A stretch of DNA of 38,406 nt from Candidatus Aphodovivens avistercoris (GTDB lineage: Bacteria; Actinomycetota; Coriobacteriia; Coriobacteriales; Eggerthellaceae). The stretch spans positions 1 to 38,406 of the forward strand of contig DVIW01000028.1 in NCBI GenBank assembly GCA_018710945.1, written 5' to 3'. Below are positions 1-8,136 of the stretch, piece after piece. Every line of letters starts with the position of its first letter. Position 1 is the stretch's first letter. The notes beneath the pieces are model-generated. The model had not been told where the DNA came from and made no database searches. It saw only the letters and a program-made list of their open reading frames with translations. A program made the translations under genes and the position numbers.

Positions 1-543
1 GTCCACGATCAGCGGCACGCCGTGTGCGTGCGCAGCGGCGGCGAAACGCTCGATATCGAGCACGGACAGCGCCGGGTTGGCGATCGTCTCACCGAAAACG
101 CACTTGGTATTGGGACGGAACGCCGCTTCAAGCTCGTCGTCGGTGCAGTCGGGTTCGACGAACGTGCACTCCAGCCCCATGCGCGCCATAGTGTGCGCGA
201 ACAGGTTGTACGTGCCGCCGTAGATGGCCGAGCTCGCCACCACGTGATCGCCCGCACCCGCGATGTTGAACACCGCGAAGAAGTTCGCCGCTTGGCCCGA
301 GCTGGTGAGCATGGCCGCCGTGCCGCCCTCGAGCTCGGCGATCTTCGCGGCGACGGCGTCGTTGGTGGGGTTTTGAAGACGCGTGTAGAAATAACCCGCC
401 TCCTCCAAGTCGAACAGGCGCCCCATGTGCTCGGACGTATCGTATTTCCACGTGGTGGACTGGTAGATGGGCACCTGGCGCGGCTCTCCGTCGCCGGGAT
501 GGTAGCCGCCCTGCACACAGATGGTATCGATGGATTGGCTCAT
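1..543 (-). CDS. metY: O-acetylhomoserine sulfhydrylase, N-terminal part (cut by window edge)
   Basis: The first 181 codons of a PLP-dependent Cys/Met-metabolism enzyme are present; the gene runs off the left edge before the PLP lysine. The protein opens [19 protein letters not shown] and carries the family hallmarks [11 protein letters not shown] near residue 25, [11 protein letters not shown] near 52 and [11 protein letters not shown] near 80. These match OAH/OAS sulfhydrylases better than cystathionine synthases. ATG at 543 is chosen because AAGGAG lies about 8 nt upstream. Known role of the family: O-acetylhomoserine plus sulfide gives homocysteine. It is divergent from an acetyl-type metA, which supports this substrate. 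Homocysteine synthase versus methionine gamma-lyase cannot be settled from the N-terminus alone. Confidence 0.9.
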   Translation of the reverse strand, partial: MSQSIDTICVQGGYHPGDGEPRQVPIYQSTTWKYDTSEHMGRLFDLEEAGYFYTRLQNPTNDAVAAKIAELEGGTAAMLTSSGQAANFFAVFNIAGAGDHVVASSAIYGGTYNLFAHTMARMGLECTFVEPDCTDDELEAAFRPNTKCVFGETIANPALSVLDIERFAAAAHAHGVPLIVD

Positions 544-626
544 GGATGCGCTCCTTGCTCGCGGTTCGCCGGCGGCGCGCCCGTCCCTTCGCGGGACGCT
601 CGCCGCCTTCGGCATGCAACCGCTCC

Positions 627-632
627 ATTATA
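627..632 (-). promoter_or_regulatory. metY -10 box
   Basis: A perfect TATAAT reads on the minus strand about 84 nt before the metY start. No good -35 is visible at 17 nt spacing. The implied leader contains the stem CGTCCC/GGGACG at 582-598. Confidence 0.55.
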
Positions 633-788
633 CGGCGCGGCGCGTGCCGCCCTTGCGGCGCTTCGGGCGCATTGCGAGATTTCACGCCGTCGCAACACGG
701 CGGCGAACGCAATCGGGGGGCGCAGAGCGCAGCGGGCAACGACCCCTTCCCCCTCTTCCAGCGGCCTTGCGCAAAAAACGGAGCACCC

Positions 789-865
789 CCTCCGGCGAAT
801 CTTCGTCAATTTCGCGCGCTGCGGGGCCTGCTGAACGCGCGTTTTTGCCGAAGATTCGCCGGAGG
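789..865. repeat. 17-bp perfect inverted repeat between metY and metA
   Basis: Arms 789-805 (CCTCCGGCGAATCTTCG) and 849-865 are perfect reverse complements. Inside, 813-818 and 836-841 (CGCGCG) can pair, leaving a symmetric 7/7 interior loop. It lies upstream of both divergent promoters and has no T-tract on either side, so it does not look like an ordinary terminator. This element and the two promoters are the visible content of the 420-bp gap 544-964. Confidence 0.8.
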
Positions 866-897
866 AGCGGCGCGCGTGATCGGGATCGGCGCCCTTT

Positions 898-942
898 TGC
901 TATCATGGCGGACGAACCAGCATGCGCGGGAGCAACCCGCGC
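898..942 (+). promoter_or_regulatory. metA promoter (extended -10) and leader hairpin
   Basis: TGCTATCAT at 898-906 is an extended -10. The expected start of transcription is near 913. The leader then contains GCGCGGG (924-930), loop AGCAA, CCCGCGC (936-942), a perfect 7-bp hairpin just before the ribosome binding site. Confidence 0.5.
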
Positions 943-964
943 GCAATTTGGAAGGACGCCTGCC

Positions 965-1921
965 ATGCCCATCAAGATCCCCGACGCGCTGCCCGCCACC
1001 GAGGTGCTGCAGGGCGAGAACATCTTCGTGATGACCGAGTACCGCGCCATGCACCAGGACATCCGCCCGCTGCATGTGCTGCTGCTCAACCTCATGCCCA
1101 CCAAGATCGCCACCGAGACGCAGATCATGCGGAAGCTGTCGAACACGCCGCTGCAGGTGGACTTGGAGCTGCTGCAGACCGCCAGCCACACGGCGAAGAA
1201 CGTGTCCGAGCAGCACCTGGAGACGTTCTACACCACCTTCGACCAGATCAAAGACCGCCACTACGACGGCATGATCATCACCGGCGCGCCGGTGGAGCTG
1301 CTGGACTTCGAGGACGTGGACTACTGGGACGAGCTCTGCCGCATCATGGACTGGGCCGCTGCGAACGTCCACTCCACGCTGCACATCTGCTGGGGCGCGC
1401 AGGCGGGCATCTACCACCACTACGGCGTGCCGAAGTTCGAGCTGCCGCAGAAGATCTTCGGCGTGTTCGAGCATGAGCTGGTGAAGCCCTCGTCGCCTTT
1501 GGTGCGCGGGTTCAACGACCGCTTCATGGCGCCGCACTCGCGCCACACCGAGGTGCATGCGGAGGACATCGAGAAGCACCCCGACCTGGAGCTGATCGCC
1601 GTGTCGGACGAGGCGGGCGTCTACATTGCCAAGAGCACCGACAGCCGCAACTTCTTCGTGTTCGGCCACCCCGAGTACGACACCGACACCCTGATGGCTG
1701 AGTACAACCGCGACATCGCCAAGGGCATGGACATGCCGCTGCCACGCCACTACTTCCCCGACGACGACCCCGCGCGCCAGCCCTACAGCACCTGGCGCGC
1801 CGAGGCCCAGCTGCTCTACACCAACTGGCTGAACTACTACGTGTACCAGACCACGCCCTACGACATCAACCGCGCGGGCGAGGAAGCCACCGAAGGAAAC
1901 GACGAGCGCCCCGAGGCGTAG
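965..1921 (+). CDS. metA: Homoserine O-acetyltransferase (MetA/HTS family)
   Basis: The 318-residue protein is full length for the MetA family. Catalytic residues sit at the canonical numbers: Cys142 in HICWGAQAG, and His235 and Glu237 in FGHPEYD. The residue after TGAPV is Glu111. Work on Bacillus cereus MetA associates Glu at this position with acetyl-CoA use and Gly (as in E. coli) with succinyl-CoA, so this should acetylate homoserine. The divergent OAH sulfhydrylase fits. ATG 965 is chosen because GGAAGGA at 950-956 precedes it by 8 nt and family homology begins there ([11 protein letters not shown]); the frame stays open upstream to 521 but without homology. Confidence 0.96.
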   Translation: MPIKIPDALPATEVLQGENIFVMTEYRAMHQDIRPLHVLLLNLMPTKIATETQIMRKLSNTPLQVDLELLQTASHTAKNVSEQHLETFYTTFDQIKDRHYDGMIITGAPVELLDFEDVDYWDELCRIMDWAAANVHSTLHICWGAQAGIYHHYGVPKFELPQKIFGVFEHELVKPSSPLVRGFNDRFMAPHSRHTEVHAEDIEKHPDLELIAVSDEAGVYIAKSTDSRNFFVFGHPEYDTDTLMAEYNRDIAKGMDMPLPRHYFPDDDPARQPYSTWRAEAQLLYTNWLNYYVYQTTPYDINRAGEEATEGNDERPEA

Positions 1922-1942
1922 CCTGCATAGCAAGGAGAAGCC

Positions 1943-2176
1943 GTGCCCGCCAAGCACTACACGCTCAAGCCGGTCGCAACGCCCCTGCCGAGCGAGCATT
2001 CGGACGCTGACGCGAAGACGCAGCGCGAAAACGCTGGCAGGGTGCCCGGCCCCACGACCGCAGGCTGCACGGCCGACCCCGCCATCCGCGCCGAGAACGA
2101 GGACGACGACGGCTACGACCCCTACTCCGACCGCCGCGAAGAACGCCCGCTGTTCGAAAGCGACCCCTGGAACTAG
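1943..2176 (+). CDS. Small acidic hypothetical protein
   Basis: A 77-residue product starts at GTG 1943, 8 nt after AAGGAG and only 21 nt after the metA stop, so it is probably co-transcribed with metA. The C-terminal third is rich in Asp, Glu and Arg (DDDGYDPYSDRREER) and ends ESDPWN. There is one cysteine, no membrane segment and no recognised domain. The good ribosome binding site and placement argue for a real gene; function unknown. Confidence 0.65.
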   Translation: MPAKHYTLKPVATPLPSEHSDADAKTQRENAGRVPGPTTAGCTADPAIRAENEDDDGYDPYSDRREERPLFESDPWN

Positions 2177-2228
2177 CAGACGGCCAGCAGACGGCGAATA
2201 AGGGATTGCGCCAGAAAGCCAGCAGCCG

Positions 2229-2915
2229 CTACGCCACGCGCATGGCGCGGGTGCGGACGGCTTCGCAGAACGCGTCGGGGTCAAACTCCTCGAAGCTGCG
2301 GATCGCCCAGTCCGACTCGGCAGACAGCTGCTCCCACGTGGCCGAGTCGTCGCGGTCGTACACGCCCACGACGCCGTAGCCGGCGCGCGCCAGCGTGCGC
2401 ACGGCGTAGATGGAGTCCTCGAAACCCCAGGTAGCCGCTAGATCCGTGCCCATGAGGGCGCGCGCATGGTGGTACACCGCCGGCTCGCGCTTGGACGACG
2501 CCACGTCGTCCACCGACACGACGGCCTCCAGGTACGGCGAGAACCCCGCGCACGCCAGCCCCGCCTGCAGGTACGCCTGCGGGCTGGCCGACGCTACGCT
2601 CAGCGCCACCCCGCGCTCAGCCAGCGCCTCCACGAACGCCAACGCTCCCGGACGCGCCACGGCGCGCTCGCGGTAGTAGCCCAGCAGGTACTCGTTGATC
2701 ATGTCCACCACTTCGGCATCGGATGAGCCCAGCCCGAAGCGCTCGTGGAAGAACCGGCCCGTCTCGGGGATGGTCAGCGTGCACAGGATCTCGGTCTCCT
2801 CCGGCGTCACCGCCCTGCCGGCCCGGCGCCCCAGCTCGCTCTCGAGCTCGCGCCACACGCCCATCGAGTCGATGAGCGTCCCATCGCAGTCGAAAATCAC
2901 GCCGATACGCTTCAC
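2229..2915 (-). CDS. HAD-superfamily phosphatase (beta-phosphoglucomutase-like)
   Basis: A protein of about 228 residues with all four HAD motifs: nucleophile FDCDGT (Asp9, acid/base Asp11), Ser in LSVASASP, Lys in SSKREP, and the acidic pair in WGFEDS. The helical cap between motifs I and II makes it subfamily I. Such enzymes dephosphorylate small metabolites; the substrate cannot be read from sequence. GTG 2915 is preferred because GAGAGGGG lies just upstream and homology starts at KRIGVIFDCDG; ATG 2933 in the same frame is the alternative. It follows hom on the same strand with a 128-nt gap, so it may be the tail of a lysA-hom transcript. Confidence 0.85.
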   Translation of the reverse strand: MKRIGVIFDCDGTLIDSMGVWRELESELGRRAGRAVTPEETEILCTLTIPETGRFFHERFGLGSSDAEVVDMINEYLLGYYRERAVARPGALAFVEALAERGVALSVASASPQAYLQAGLACAGFSPYLEAVVSVDDVASSKREPAVYHHARALMGTDLAATWGFEDSIYAVRTLARAGYGVVGVYDRDDSATWEQLSAESDWAIRSFEEFDPDAFCEAVRTRAMRVA

Positions 2916-3043
2916 AAAAGCCCCTCTCGTCATCTTGCAGCGGAAACCCGCCCGCCGCGCGCGGCAGCCGGCCGAGTCCCATGGTACCCCGCAATCGTCA
3001 AGCGCGGGAAAAGCCCTTGTAAAAGCGGGGAAAACGCCTGCGC

Positions 3044-4327
3044 CTAATCCTCCACGCGGATGACGTTGGGCTCGTCGCGCAGCACGTCGTCCAGGTTCGC
3101 GATGTCGGCCAGCACTTCCCGAATGTCCTTCTCGCACGCCGTGTGCGTCACGTAGACGATGTACACCTCGTCGCTGTTGCGCACGCCGCGCTGCACCACC
3201 GAGTGCACGCTGACGTTGTGGTCGGCGAACTTGGTGGCCATCGCCGCCAGCACGCCGGCGCGGTCGGCCACGGTGAAGCGGATGTAGTACTTGGTGCGCA
3301 GCTGCTCCATGGGGATGATGGGCAGGTCATCGGTGCAGGTGCAGCCCACGATGGGCCCGCAGCCCAGCTCCACGTGGCGCGCCACCTCCAGCACGTCGCC
3401 CATCACCGCGCTGGCGGTGGGGCCGCTGCCGGCACCCTGGCCGAAGAACATCGTCTCCCCCACGGCGTCGCCGGTCACGTAGATGGCGTTGAACGCCCCG
3501 TTCACCGCCGACAGCTGGTGCGACGCGGGGATCATCGTGGGATGCACGCGCACGTCCACGCCCGCCTCGGTGCGATGCGCGATGGCCAGCAGCTTCACGC
3601 AGTAGCCCATGTCGTGCGCAGCGTCCAGATCGGTGGTGGTGATGCGGCGGATGCCCTCGGCATGCACGTCGCTCAAGGTCACGCGCGAGTTGAAGGCGAT
3701 GGACGCCAAGATGGCTATCTTGGCCGCCGCGTCCAGCCCGTCCACGTCGGCGGACGGATCGGCCTCGGCGTAGCCCTTCTCCTGCGCCTCGGCCAGCGCT
3801 TCCTCGTAGCTCAAGCCCTCGTCGACCATCTGCGTGAGCATGTAGTTGGTGGTGCCGTTCACGATGCCCATCACCGAGTCGATGCGGTTCGCGATGAGCG
3901 AGTGCTTCAGCGGCGCGATGATGGGAATGCCGCCGCCCACGCTGGCCTCGAAGGCGATCTCGCAGCCCATCTGGTCGGCCAGCCCCATGATCTCCTCGCC
4001 GTGCGTCGCCATGAGCGCCTTGTTCGCCGTCACCACGTGCTTGCCGGCGCGCAGCGCCTCCAGCACCACCTCGCGGGCGACCGTGGTGCCGCCGATCAGC
4101 TCGATGACGATATCGATGGACGGGTCGGACACCACGTCGTGGAAGTCGGGCGTGTAGATGTCGGCCAAGCCGAACGCCTCCGCCTGCACCGGCCGGCGCG
4201 AGCACACGCGCGCCAGCTCCACGTCCACGCCGAAGTGGCGTTTGAACTCGTCGCGGTGCGCTTGCAGCACCTCCAGGCACCCGCACCCCACGGTGCCCGT
4301 GCCCACCAACCCGATCTTTACCGTCAT
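3044..4327 (-). CDS. hom: Homoserine dehydrogenase with C-terminal ACT domain
   Basis: The 427-residue protein begins MTVKIGLVGTGTVG, a Rossmann GxGxxG loop. It contains VVTANKALMATHGEEI and GIVNGTTNYMLTQM, typical of homoserine dehydrogenase, and an ACT domain from about residue 350 (FTVADRAGVLAAMATKF). The family reduces aspartate semialdehyde to homoserine, feeding methionine and threonine; the ACT domain usually mediates feedback by threonine. Start 4327 has GAAGGAGAG upstream at good spacing. It lies 91 nt after lysA on the same strand; the gap holds an imperfect hairpin (about 4353-4386). Confidence 0.96.
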   Translation of the reverse strand: MTVKIGLVGTGTVGCGCLEVLQAHRDEFKRHFGVDVELARVCSRRPVQAEAFGLADIYTPDFHDVVSDPSIDIVIELIGGTTVAREVVLEALRAGKHVVTANKALMATHGEEIMGLADQMGCEIAFEASVGGGIPIIAPLKHSLIANRIDSVMGIVNGTTNYMLTQMVDEGLSYEEALAEAQEKGYAEADPSADVDGLDAAAKIAILASIAFNSRVTLSDVHAEGIRRITTTDLDAAHDMGYCVKLLAIAHRTEAGVDVRVHPTMIPASHQLSAVNGAFNAIYVTGDAVGETMFFGQGAGSGPTASAVMGDVLEVARHVELGCGPIVGCTCTDDLPIIPMEQLRTKYYIRFTVADRAGVLAAMATKFADHNVSVHSVVQRGVRNSDEVYIVYVTHTACEKDIREVLADIANLDDVLRDEPNVIRVED

Positions 4328-4418
4328 GGGGCTCTCCTTCGTCATGCGCTTTGCCCGCCGCACCGGTATGCGGAACCGTGGCGGGCCAACCGCACCGCAA
4401 AAACGGGCGGATGGGAAA

Positions 4419-5774
4419 CTACACGTCCCGTGCCATCAGGTCCGCGTACGTCTCGCGGCGCGTCGTCACGCGCGCTTCGCCATCCTTCACGAACACGATG
4501 GCGGGGCGCGGCTGGCCGTTGTACGTACTGGACATAGAATAGCAGTACGCGCCGGTTCCGAACACGGCCACCACATCGCCCAGCTCGGGATGCTGCAGGG
4601 ACATGTCCACCACCACGGCGTCGCCGCTCTCGCAATGCTTGCCGCACAGCGTCACGATCTCGGTGCGCGGCTGACCGGCCTTGTTCGCGATGGTCGGCTC
4701 GTACTCCGCATGATAGAGCGCCGTGCGGATGTTGTCGGACATGCCGCCGTCCACCGCCACGTATTTGCGGATGTTCGGCAGCGTTTTCAGGATGCCCACC
4801 GTGTACAGCGTCAGGCCGGCGCTGGCCACCAGGCTGCGCCCGGGCTCCACCAGAAGGCGTGGCAGCGGCACGTCGAACCGCGCGCAGCACTCCTTCACCG
4901 CATCCACCGTGCAGGCGGCGAAGGCCTCGATGCTGGAGGGCTTGTCGTCCGCCGTGTAGGCGATGCCCAAGCCGCCGCCCAGATCCAGCTCTTCGATGAC
5001 GTGGCCGTACTCGCTGCGGATGCGCGCCATCAGCTCCACCATCACCGCCACCGCCTCGCCGAACGAGTGCAGCGCGAAGATCTGCGACCCGATGTGGCAG
5101 TGCAGGCCCACCAGCTTCACGTTCGGCGCGGCCAGCGCGTCCTTCACGCAGCGGAAGGCGAAGTCGTCCAGCATGGTGAAGCCGAACTTGGAGTCCTCGC
5201 AGCCGGTGCGGATGTACTCGTGCGTATCGGCCTCCACGCCAGGGGTGATGCGCATGTAGATGGGCTGGACCACGCCCAGCTCGCCGGCGATCTGCGACAC
5301 GCGCCCCAGCTCGATGCGGCTGTCCACCACGATGCGCCCCACGCCGGCGGAAATGGCCTCGCGCAGCTCCTGGGGCGTCTTGTTGTTGCCGTGCACGAAC
5401 ACGCGCTCGGCGGGGAAGCCCACCGCCTGGGCGCAGGCCAGCTCGCCGCCGCCCGACACGTCCAGGCACAGCCCCTCGTCAGCCACGATGCGCGCCATCT
5501 CCTTGTTCAAAAACGCCTTGCTGGCGTAGATCACGTCGGAGTTCGGGTACAGCGCGCGGAACGCCTCGCGGTACTCCTCCATGCGGCTGCGCATGTCGGC
5601 CTCGTCCATCACGTACAGCGCGGTGCCCTGCTCGTGAGCCAGCTCGACCATGTCAACGCCGCCCACGAACAGGTGGTCGTCGCGCACCTCCGCCGTGCGC
5701 GGCAGCACGGCGCCCAGATCCAGGGTGGTGCGGTTGTCGGGCTGCTTGGTCAAATCGGATGCGGGCAAAGCCAT
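4419..5774 (-). CDS. lysA: Diaminopimelate decarboxylase
   Basis: A 451-residue fold-type III PLP enzyme. Lys86 in IYASKAFLNKEM is the PLP lysine. HIGSQI, the ELDLGGGLGIAY glycine loop, LLVEPGRSLV and the CGKHCESGD cysteine motif follow in order as in LysA. It decarboxylates meso-diaminopimelate to lysine. Start 5774 has AAGGAAGGA about 7 nt upstream. It is the first gene of a minus-strand set lysA-hom-HAD, joining lysine and homoserine branches of the aspartate pathway. Confidence 0.96.
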   Translation of the reverse strand: MALPASDLTKQPDNRTTLDLGAVLPRTAEVRDDHLFVGGVDMVELAHEQGTALYVMDEADMRSRMEEYREAFRALYPNSDVIYASKAFLNKEMARIVADEGLCLDVSGGGELACAQAVGFPAERVFVHGNNKTPQELREAISAGVGRIVVDSRIELGRVSQIAGELGVVQPIYMRITPGVEADTHEYIRTGCEDSKFGFTMLDDFAFRCVKDALAAPNVKLVGLHCHIGSQIFALHSFGEAVAVMVELMARIRSEYGHVIEELDLGGGLGIAYTADDKPSSIEAFAACTVDAVKECCARFDVPLPRLLVEPGRSLVASAGLTLYTVGILKTLPNIRKYVAVDGGMSDNIRTALYHAEYEPTIANKAGQPRTEIVTLCGKHCESGDAVVVDMSLQHPELGDVVAVFGTGAYCYSMSSTYNGQPRPAIVFVKDGEARVTTRRETYADLMARDV

Positions 5775-5835
5775 CGGTCGTCCTTCCTTCGAGAATGTCC
5801 GACCAGTCTATCATCGCCCCCCGCGCCCTCGGTTT

Positions 5836-5853
5836 CCCGCAGGTAAAACGATA
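5836..5853 (-). promoter_or_regulatory. Putative lysA promoter with ACCTGCGGG motif
   Basis: On the minus strand TATCGT (5853-5848) is followed by TTTACCTGCGGG. The same 18 nt, with two mismatches, recurs at the DUF4013 gene promoter (28262-28279). It lies about 75 nt before the lysA start. Confidence 0.4.
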
Positions 5854-5900
5854 CGATTCACATAGGCGCCGCGGAAGCGGCTGGCGGGCGGCAGACGACC

Positions 5901-5981
5901 CGACGCAGCGCGGACGAGCACCCTCCCGTAGCGTGCCGCCCGCGGAGCACGGTCCGAAGCCTCGACGCAGCGCGGACGAGC
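5901..5981. repeat. 19-bp direct repeat
   Basis: CGACGCAGCGCGGACGAGC occurs at 5901-5919 and again at 5963-5981, in the non-coding stretch between lysA and the DUF2974 gene. Perhaps only a local duplication; no function seen. Confidence 0.7.
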
Positions 5982-6026
5982 GCCCGGAGTCCCCCAACAG
6001 CCGCGCTGCCCGCGCCCGCCCCTCGC

Positions 6027-7181
6027 TCAGCCACGCCCGAACAGCGAGCCCACGTTGCCGCCCAGCTTGCGCGCGGCCCGCTCGGACAGCGCCCTCATCT
6101 CGCCGGCGATCACCTCGCGCGCCTCCGGGCGCATCTTGCGCGCCGCTTCCACCAAAAGCCCCAGGGCTTTCGGACCGCCCTGCAGAAGCTCGCCGGCATC
6201 CTTCGCCCCCGATGCGCGCAGCGCCTCGAACAGGGCGTCCACCGCACGGCGCCGCTCAAGCGCGCCCATCCCGGCAATCCACTCGTTCAGCACCTCGGCG
6301 ACGAAACGCGCCCCAAGGGCCAGCCCGGGCGCTTCTGCCAGCGCCCCGTCCTCCACCTGCCACCGAAACGGGCTGTGCTGCTCGATCCCGCGCCCTTCGC
6401 TCTTCACCACGCGGAAGGAAAACGCGTCCTCCATCAGCAGCCCCACCAGCGATTCCTGCGGCACCGTCTTGCGAACCAGAGGGCGCACCGCCTCCACCTC
6501 GGCCGGCGCAAGCACCCCTTCGGGAAAGCCCGGCCCGTCGTGGTCGTACACCGCCGCGATGCGCCGCGCCGCCCGCGACGATGCCTTCGCCGCCGCGTAC
6601 ACGGCCAGGTTGCCGCCCTTCGAGTGCCCGCCCAGCACCAGCGGCTCGCGCGTCCGCGCGCCGACCGCCTCCACATAGCGCCGCGCGGCCTCCTGCGCCG
6701 GCACGGGCGCGGCGTAGGCCATGTCGAAGTCCTCCTTCCAGCCCGTCCACGAGCGGTCGGTCCCGCGAAAGGCCAGGTAGGTGAACTGACCCGGGCACGT
6801 GAAAGCCACAGCGGCGAACTGGGTGCGCTCCGTCTCGCTGAACGCGCTGGCGTAGTCGTGAAGAACCAGGTCGCGGAAGCGCGGGCTGGCCGCGGCATCC
6901 AGAAGCAGCGCCTTCACCTCGTCAGGCACCAGCCCGGTGAACATGTCGCCGTAGCGCTCGGCGCGCAGCAGGTCGCCCAGGCGGCCGCCCCGCCGCGTGC
7001 CATCGCGGCCCAGCAGGCGCCGCACGCGCCCGCCCCACCCTTCGCGTTCCTCGTGCAGCGGCACCATGCCCGCCATGCGCACCATCGCAAGCTGCGAGAA
7101 CACCAGCGCGTCAACCTCGCACAGGGGCTTCTCGTGGAAGGTGGCGAACTCGGCCGCCACGTAGTCCGCTATGGTCGCCAT
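6027..7181 (-). CDS. DUF2974 (Mbeg1-like) alpha/beta-hydrolase protein
   Basis: A 384-residue protein with the features of the Mbeg1-like family. TYLAFRGTDRSWTGWKEDF lies near residue 134, the nucleophile elbow LGGHSKGGNLA has Ser187, and YDHDGPGF near 212 may give the acid. These proteins resemble class-3 lipases; the substrate is unknown. No signal peptide or membrane span is evident, so it is probably cytoplasmic. ATG 7181 has AAGGAAGG upstream. It stands alone, divergent from the MoaE-like gene at 7417. Confidence 0.85.
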   Translation of the reverse strand: MATIADYVAAEFATFHEKPLCEVDALVFSQLAMVRMAGMVPLHEEREGWGGRVRRLLGRDGTRRGGRLGDLLRAERYGDMFTGLVPDEVKALLLDAAASPRFRDLVLHDYASAFSETERTQFAAVAFTCPGQFTYLAFRGTDRSWTGWKEDFDMAYAAPVPAQEAARRYVEAVGARTREPLVLGGHSKGGNLAVYAAAKASSRAARRIAAVYDHDGPGFPEGVLAPAEVEAVRPLVRKTVPQESLVGLLMEDAFSFRVVKSEGRGIEQHSPFRWQVEDGALAEAPGLALGARFVAEVLNEWIAGMGALERRRAVDALFEALRASGAKDAGELLQGGPKALGLLVEAARKMRPEAREVIAGEMRALSERAARKLGGNVGSLFGRG

Positions 7182-7251
7182 TTCGCTCCGCCTTCCTTTT
7201 CCGCTTGGTTTCCGCTTCCATTATCGCATCTCGAAACCATTCGGCATCGGC

Positions 7252-7257
7252 TATAAT
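7252..7257 (+). promoter_or_regulatory. -10 box for the MoaE-like gene
   Basis: A perfect TATAAT within an AT-rich patch, followed by a GC-rich leader of about 150 nt before the ATG at 7417. No convincing -35. Confidence 0.5.
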
Positions 7258-7416
7258 ATAGCTCGTTTGGGGATAATACCTGCGCCGCCCGCTGCGGATG
7301 GCAGGTTCAAGCGCCTCTCCGCATGCGGGCCCGCGCCCTTGCGCCGCCGGCCCGCCGGACCGCGCGCGAACGTTTCTCCGGCACCATCGTTGCCATACAG
7401 GTGAAAGGAGTTACGC

Positions 7417-7812
7417 ATGGCAAAACAGGAACCGTCCATCGACCAGTGGCTCAAGGAAGCGAAGCAGGACCCGAAGGCCGCCCAGTGCGGCATGTTCCTC
7501 ACGCACAACGGCGTCGTGCGCATCACGCCCAAGAAGCAGGTGCGCGAGGGCGTCGAGGGCCTGGGCGAGGTGAAGCAGGTCGAGTTCTCCTACGACGCCG
7601 AGGGCCTGGCGGCCGCCGAGGCCGAGGCGCTCACGTGGCCGGGCGTGTACTACGTGCGCACGTGGCTGAACGAGGGCACGTGCAACGTGGGCGACTCGCT
7701 GATGTACGTGCTCATCGGCGCCGACATCCGCCCGAACTGCATCGACGCGTTGCAGAAGCTCGTCGGCAAAATCAAAAACGAGCTCGTGGTGGAGAAGGAG
7801 ATCTTCGCCTAG
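7417..7812 (+). CDS. MoaE-like protein (molybdopterin synthase large-subunit family, tentative)
   Basis: A 131-residue protein with AAAGGAG before the ATG. The second half follows the MoaE pattern: an alternating segment WPGVYYVRTWLNEGTCNVGDSL, a strand YVLIGADIR, then a helix with lysines ending IKNELVVEKEIF, where MoaE has its catalytic lysines and a closing WKKE-like tail. The N-terminal region (CGMFLTHNGVVRITPKKQV) is less typical. It would be a sulfur-transfer subunit of molybdopterin synthase or a relative; no moaD is nearby. The family call is by eye and moderate. Confidence 0.55.
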   Translation: MAKQEPSIDQWLKEAKQDPKAAQCGMFLTHNGVVRITPKKQVREGVEGLGEVKQVEFSYDAEGLAAAEAEALTWPGVYYVRTWLNEGTCNVGDSLMYVLIGADIRPNCIDALQKLVGKIKNELVVEKEIFA

Positions 7813-7843
7813 CCCGCATCGGCTGACACAGCCCAGAAGCGAG

Positions 7844-7880
7844 AACGGCCGGAGGATCCCCCTCCGGCCGTTTCGTTTTT
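7844..7880 (+). terminator. Rho-independent terminator after the MoaE-like gene
   Basis: AACGGCCGGAGG (7844-7855), loop of 5, CCTCCGGCCGTT (7861-7872), then TCGTTTTTC: a perfect 12-bp stem with a T-rich tail on the plus strand. Confidence 0.93.
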
Positions 7881-7884
7881 CAGG

Positions 7885-8109
7885 CTATTCCAGGAACCAT
7901 TCCAGATGGCCGCACTGCTGGCAAACCAGCACAGTAGCGCTGCGGTTCATCCAATCCAGGTCGAGCAGGCTCATGCCAGTGGTGTTGATCTTCCCTTCGC
8001 GCTCGTCGAAGCGGGTGCCACCGCAGTGGGAGCACCGTACCGGCATGCCGGCGACCTCATAGGTGCCGTCGCCGTCCACCCCGCGTCGAAAGCCCTGCCC
8101 GAGCCCCAT
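7885..8109 (-). CDS. Small zinc-ribbon protein
   Basis: A 74-residue protein with two CxxC knuckles, CSHCGG near residue 26 and CQQCGH near 63, the usual layout of a zinc ribbon. It begins at ATG 8109, preceded by AAGGGGGAG, 27 nt after the purL stop on the same strand, so it is probably the last gene of the purL transcript. It resembles small nucleic-acid-binding zinc ribbons of unknown role. Confidence 0.75.
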   Translation of the reverse strand: MGLGQGFRRGVDGDGTYEVAGMPVRCSHCGGTRFDEREGKINTTGMSLLDLDWMNRSATVLVCQQCGHLEWFLE

Positions 8110-8136
8110 AGCTCCCCCTTTCCCGCTTCGCGACCG

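Noticed and set aside
521..964. Upstream extension of the metA frame.
   Set aside because: Arg/Pro/Ser-rich with no homology to MetA; the start at 965 has a good ribosome binding site and canonical residue numbering.
544..964. SAM riboswitch or T-box before metY or metA.
   Set aside because: The inverted repeat there is the only strong structure, lies upstream of both predicted starts of transcription, and shows none of the conserved SAM or T-box cores I know.
4158..5846. Long plus-strand frame opposite lysA.
   Set aside because: His/Arg/Ala-rich shadow of lysA; no start signal and no domain.
5901..5981. Possible attachment site or mobile-element footprint from the 19-bp direct repeat.
   Set aside because: The copies are only 43 bp apart with nothing between them, no integrase is near, and the flanks are ordinary genes.
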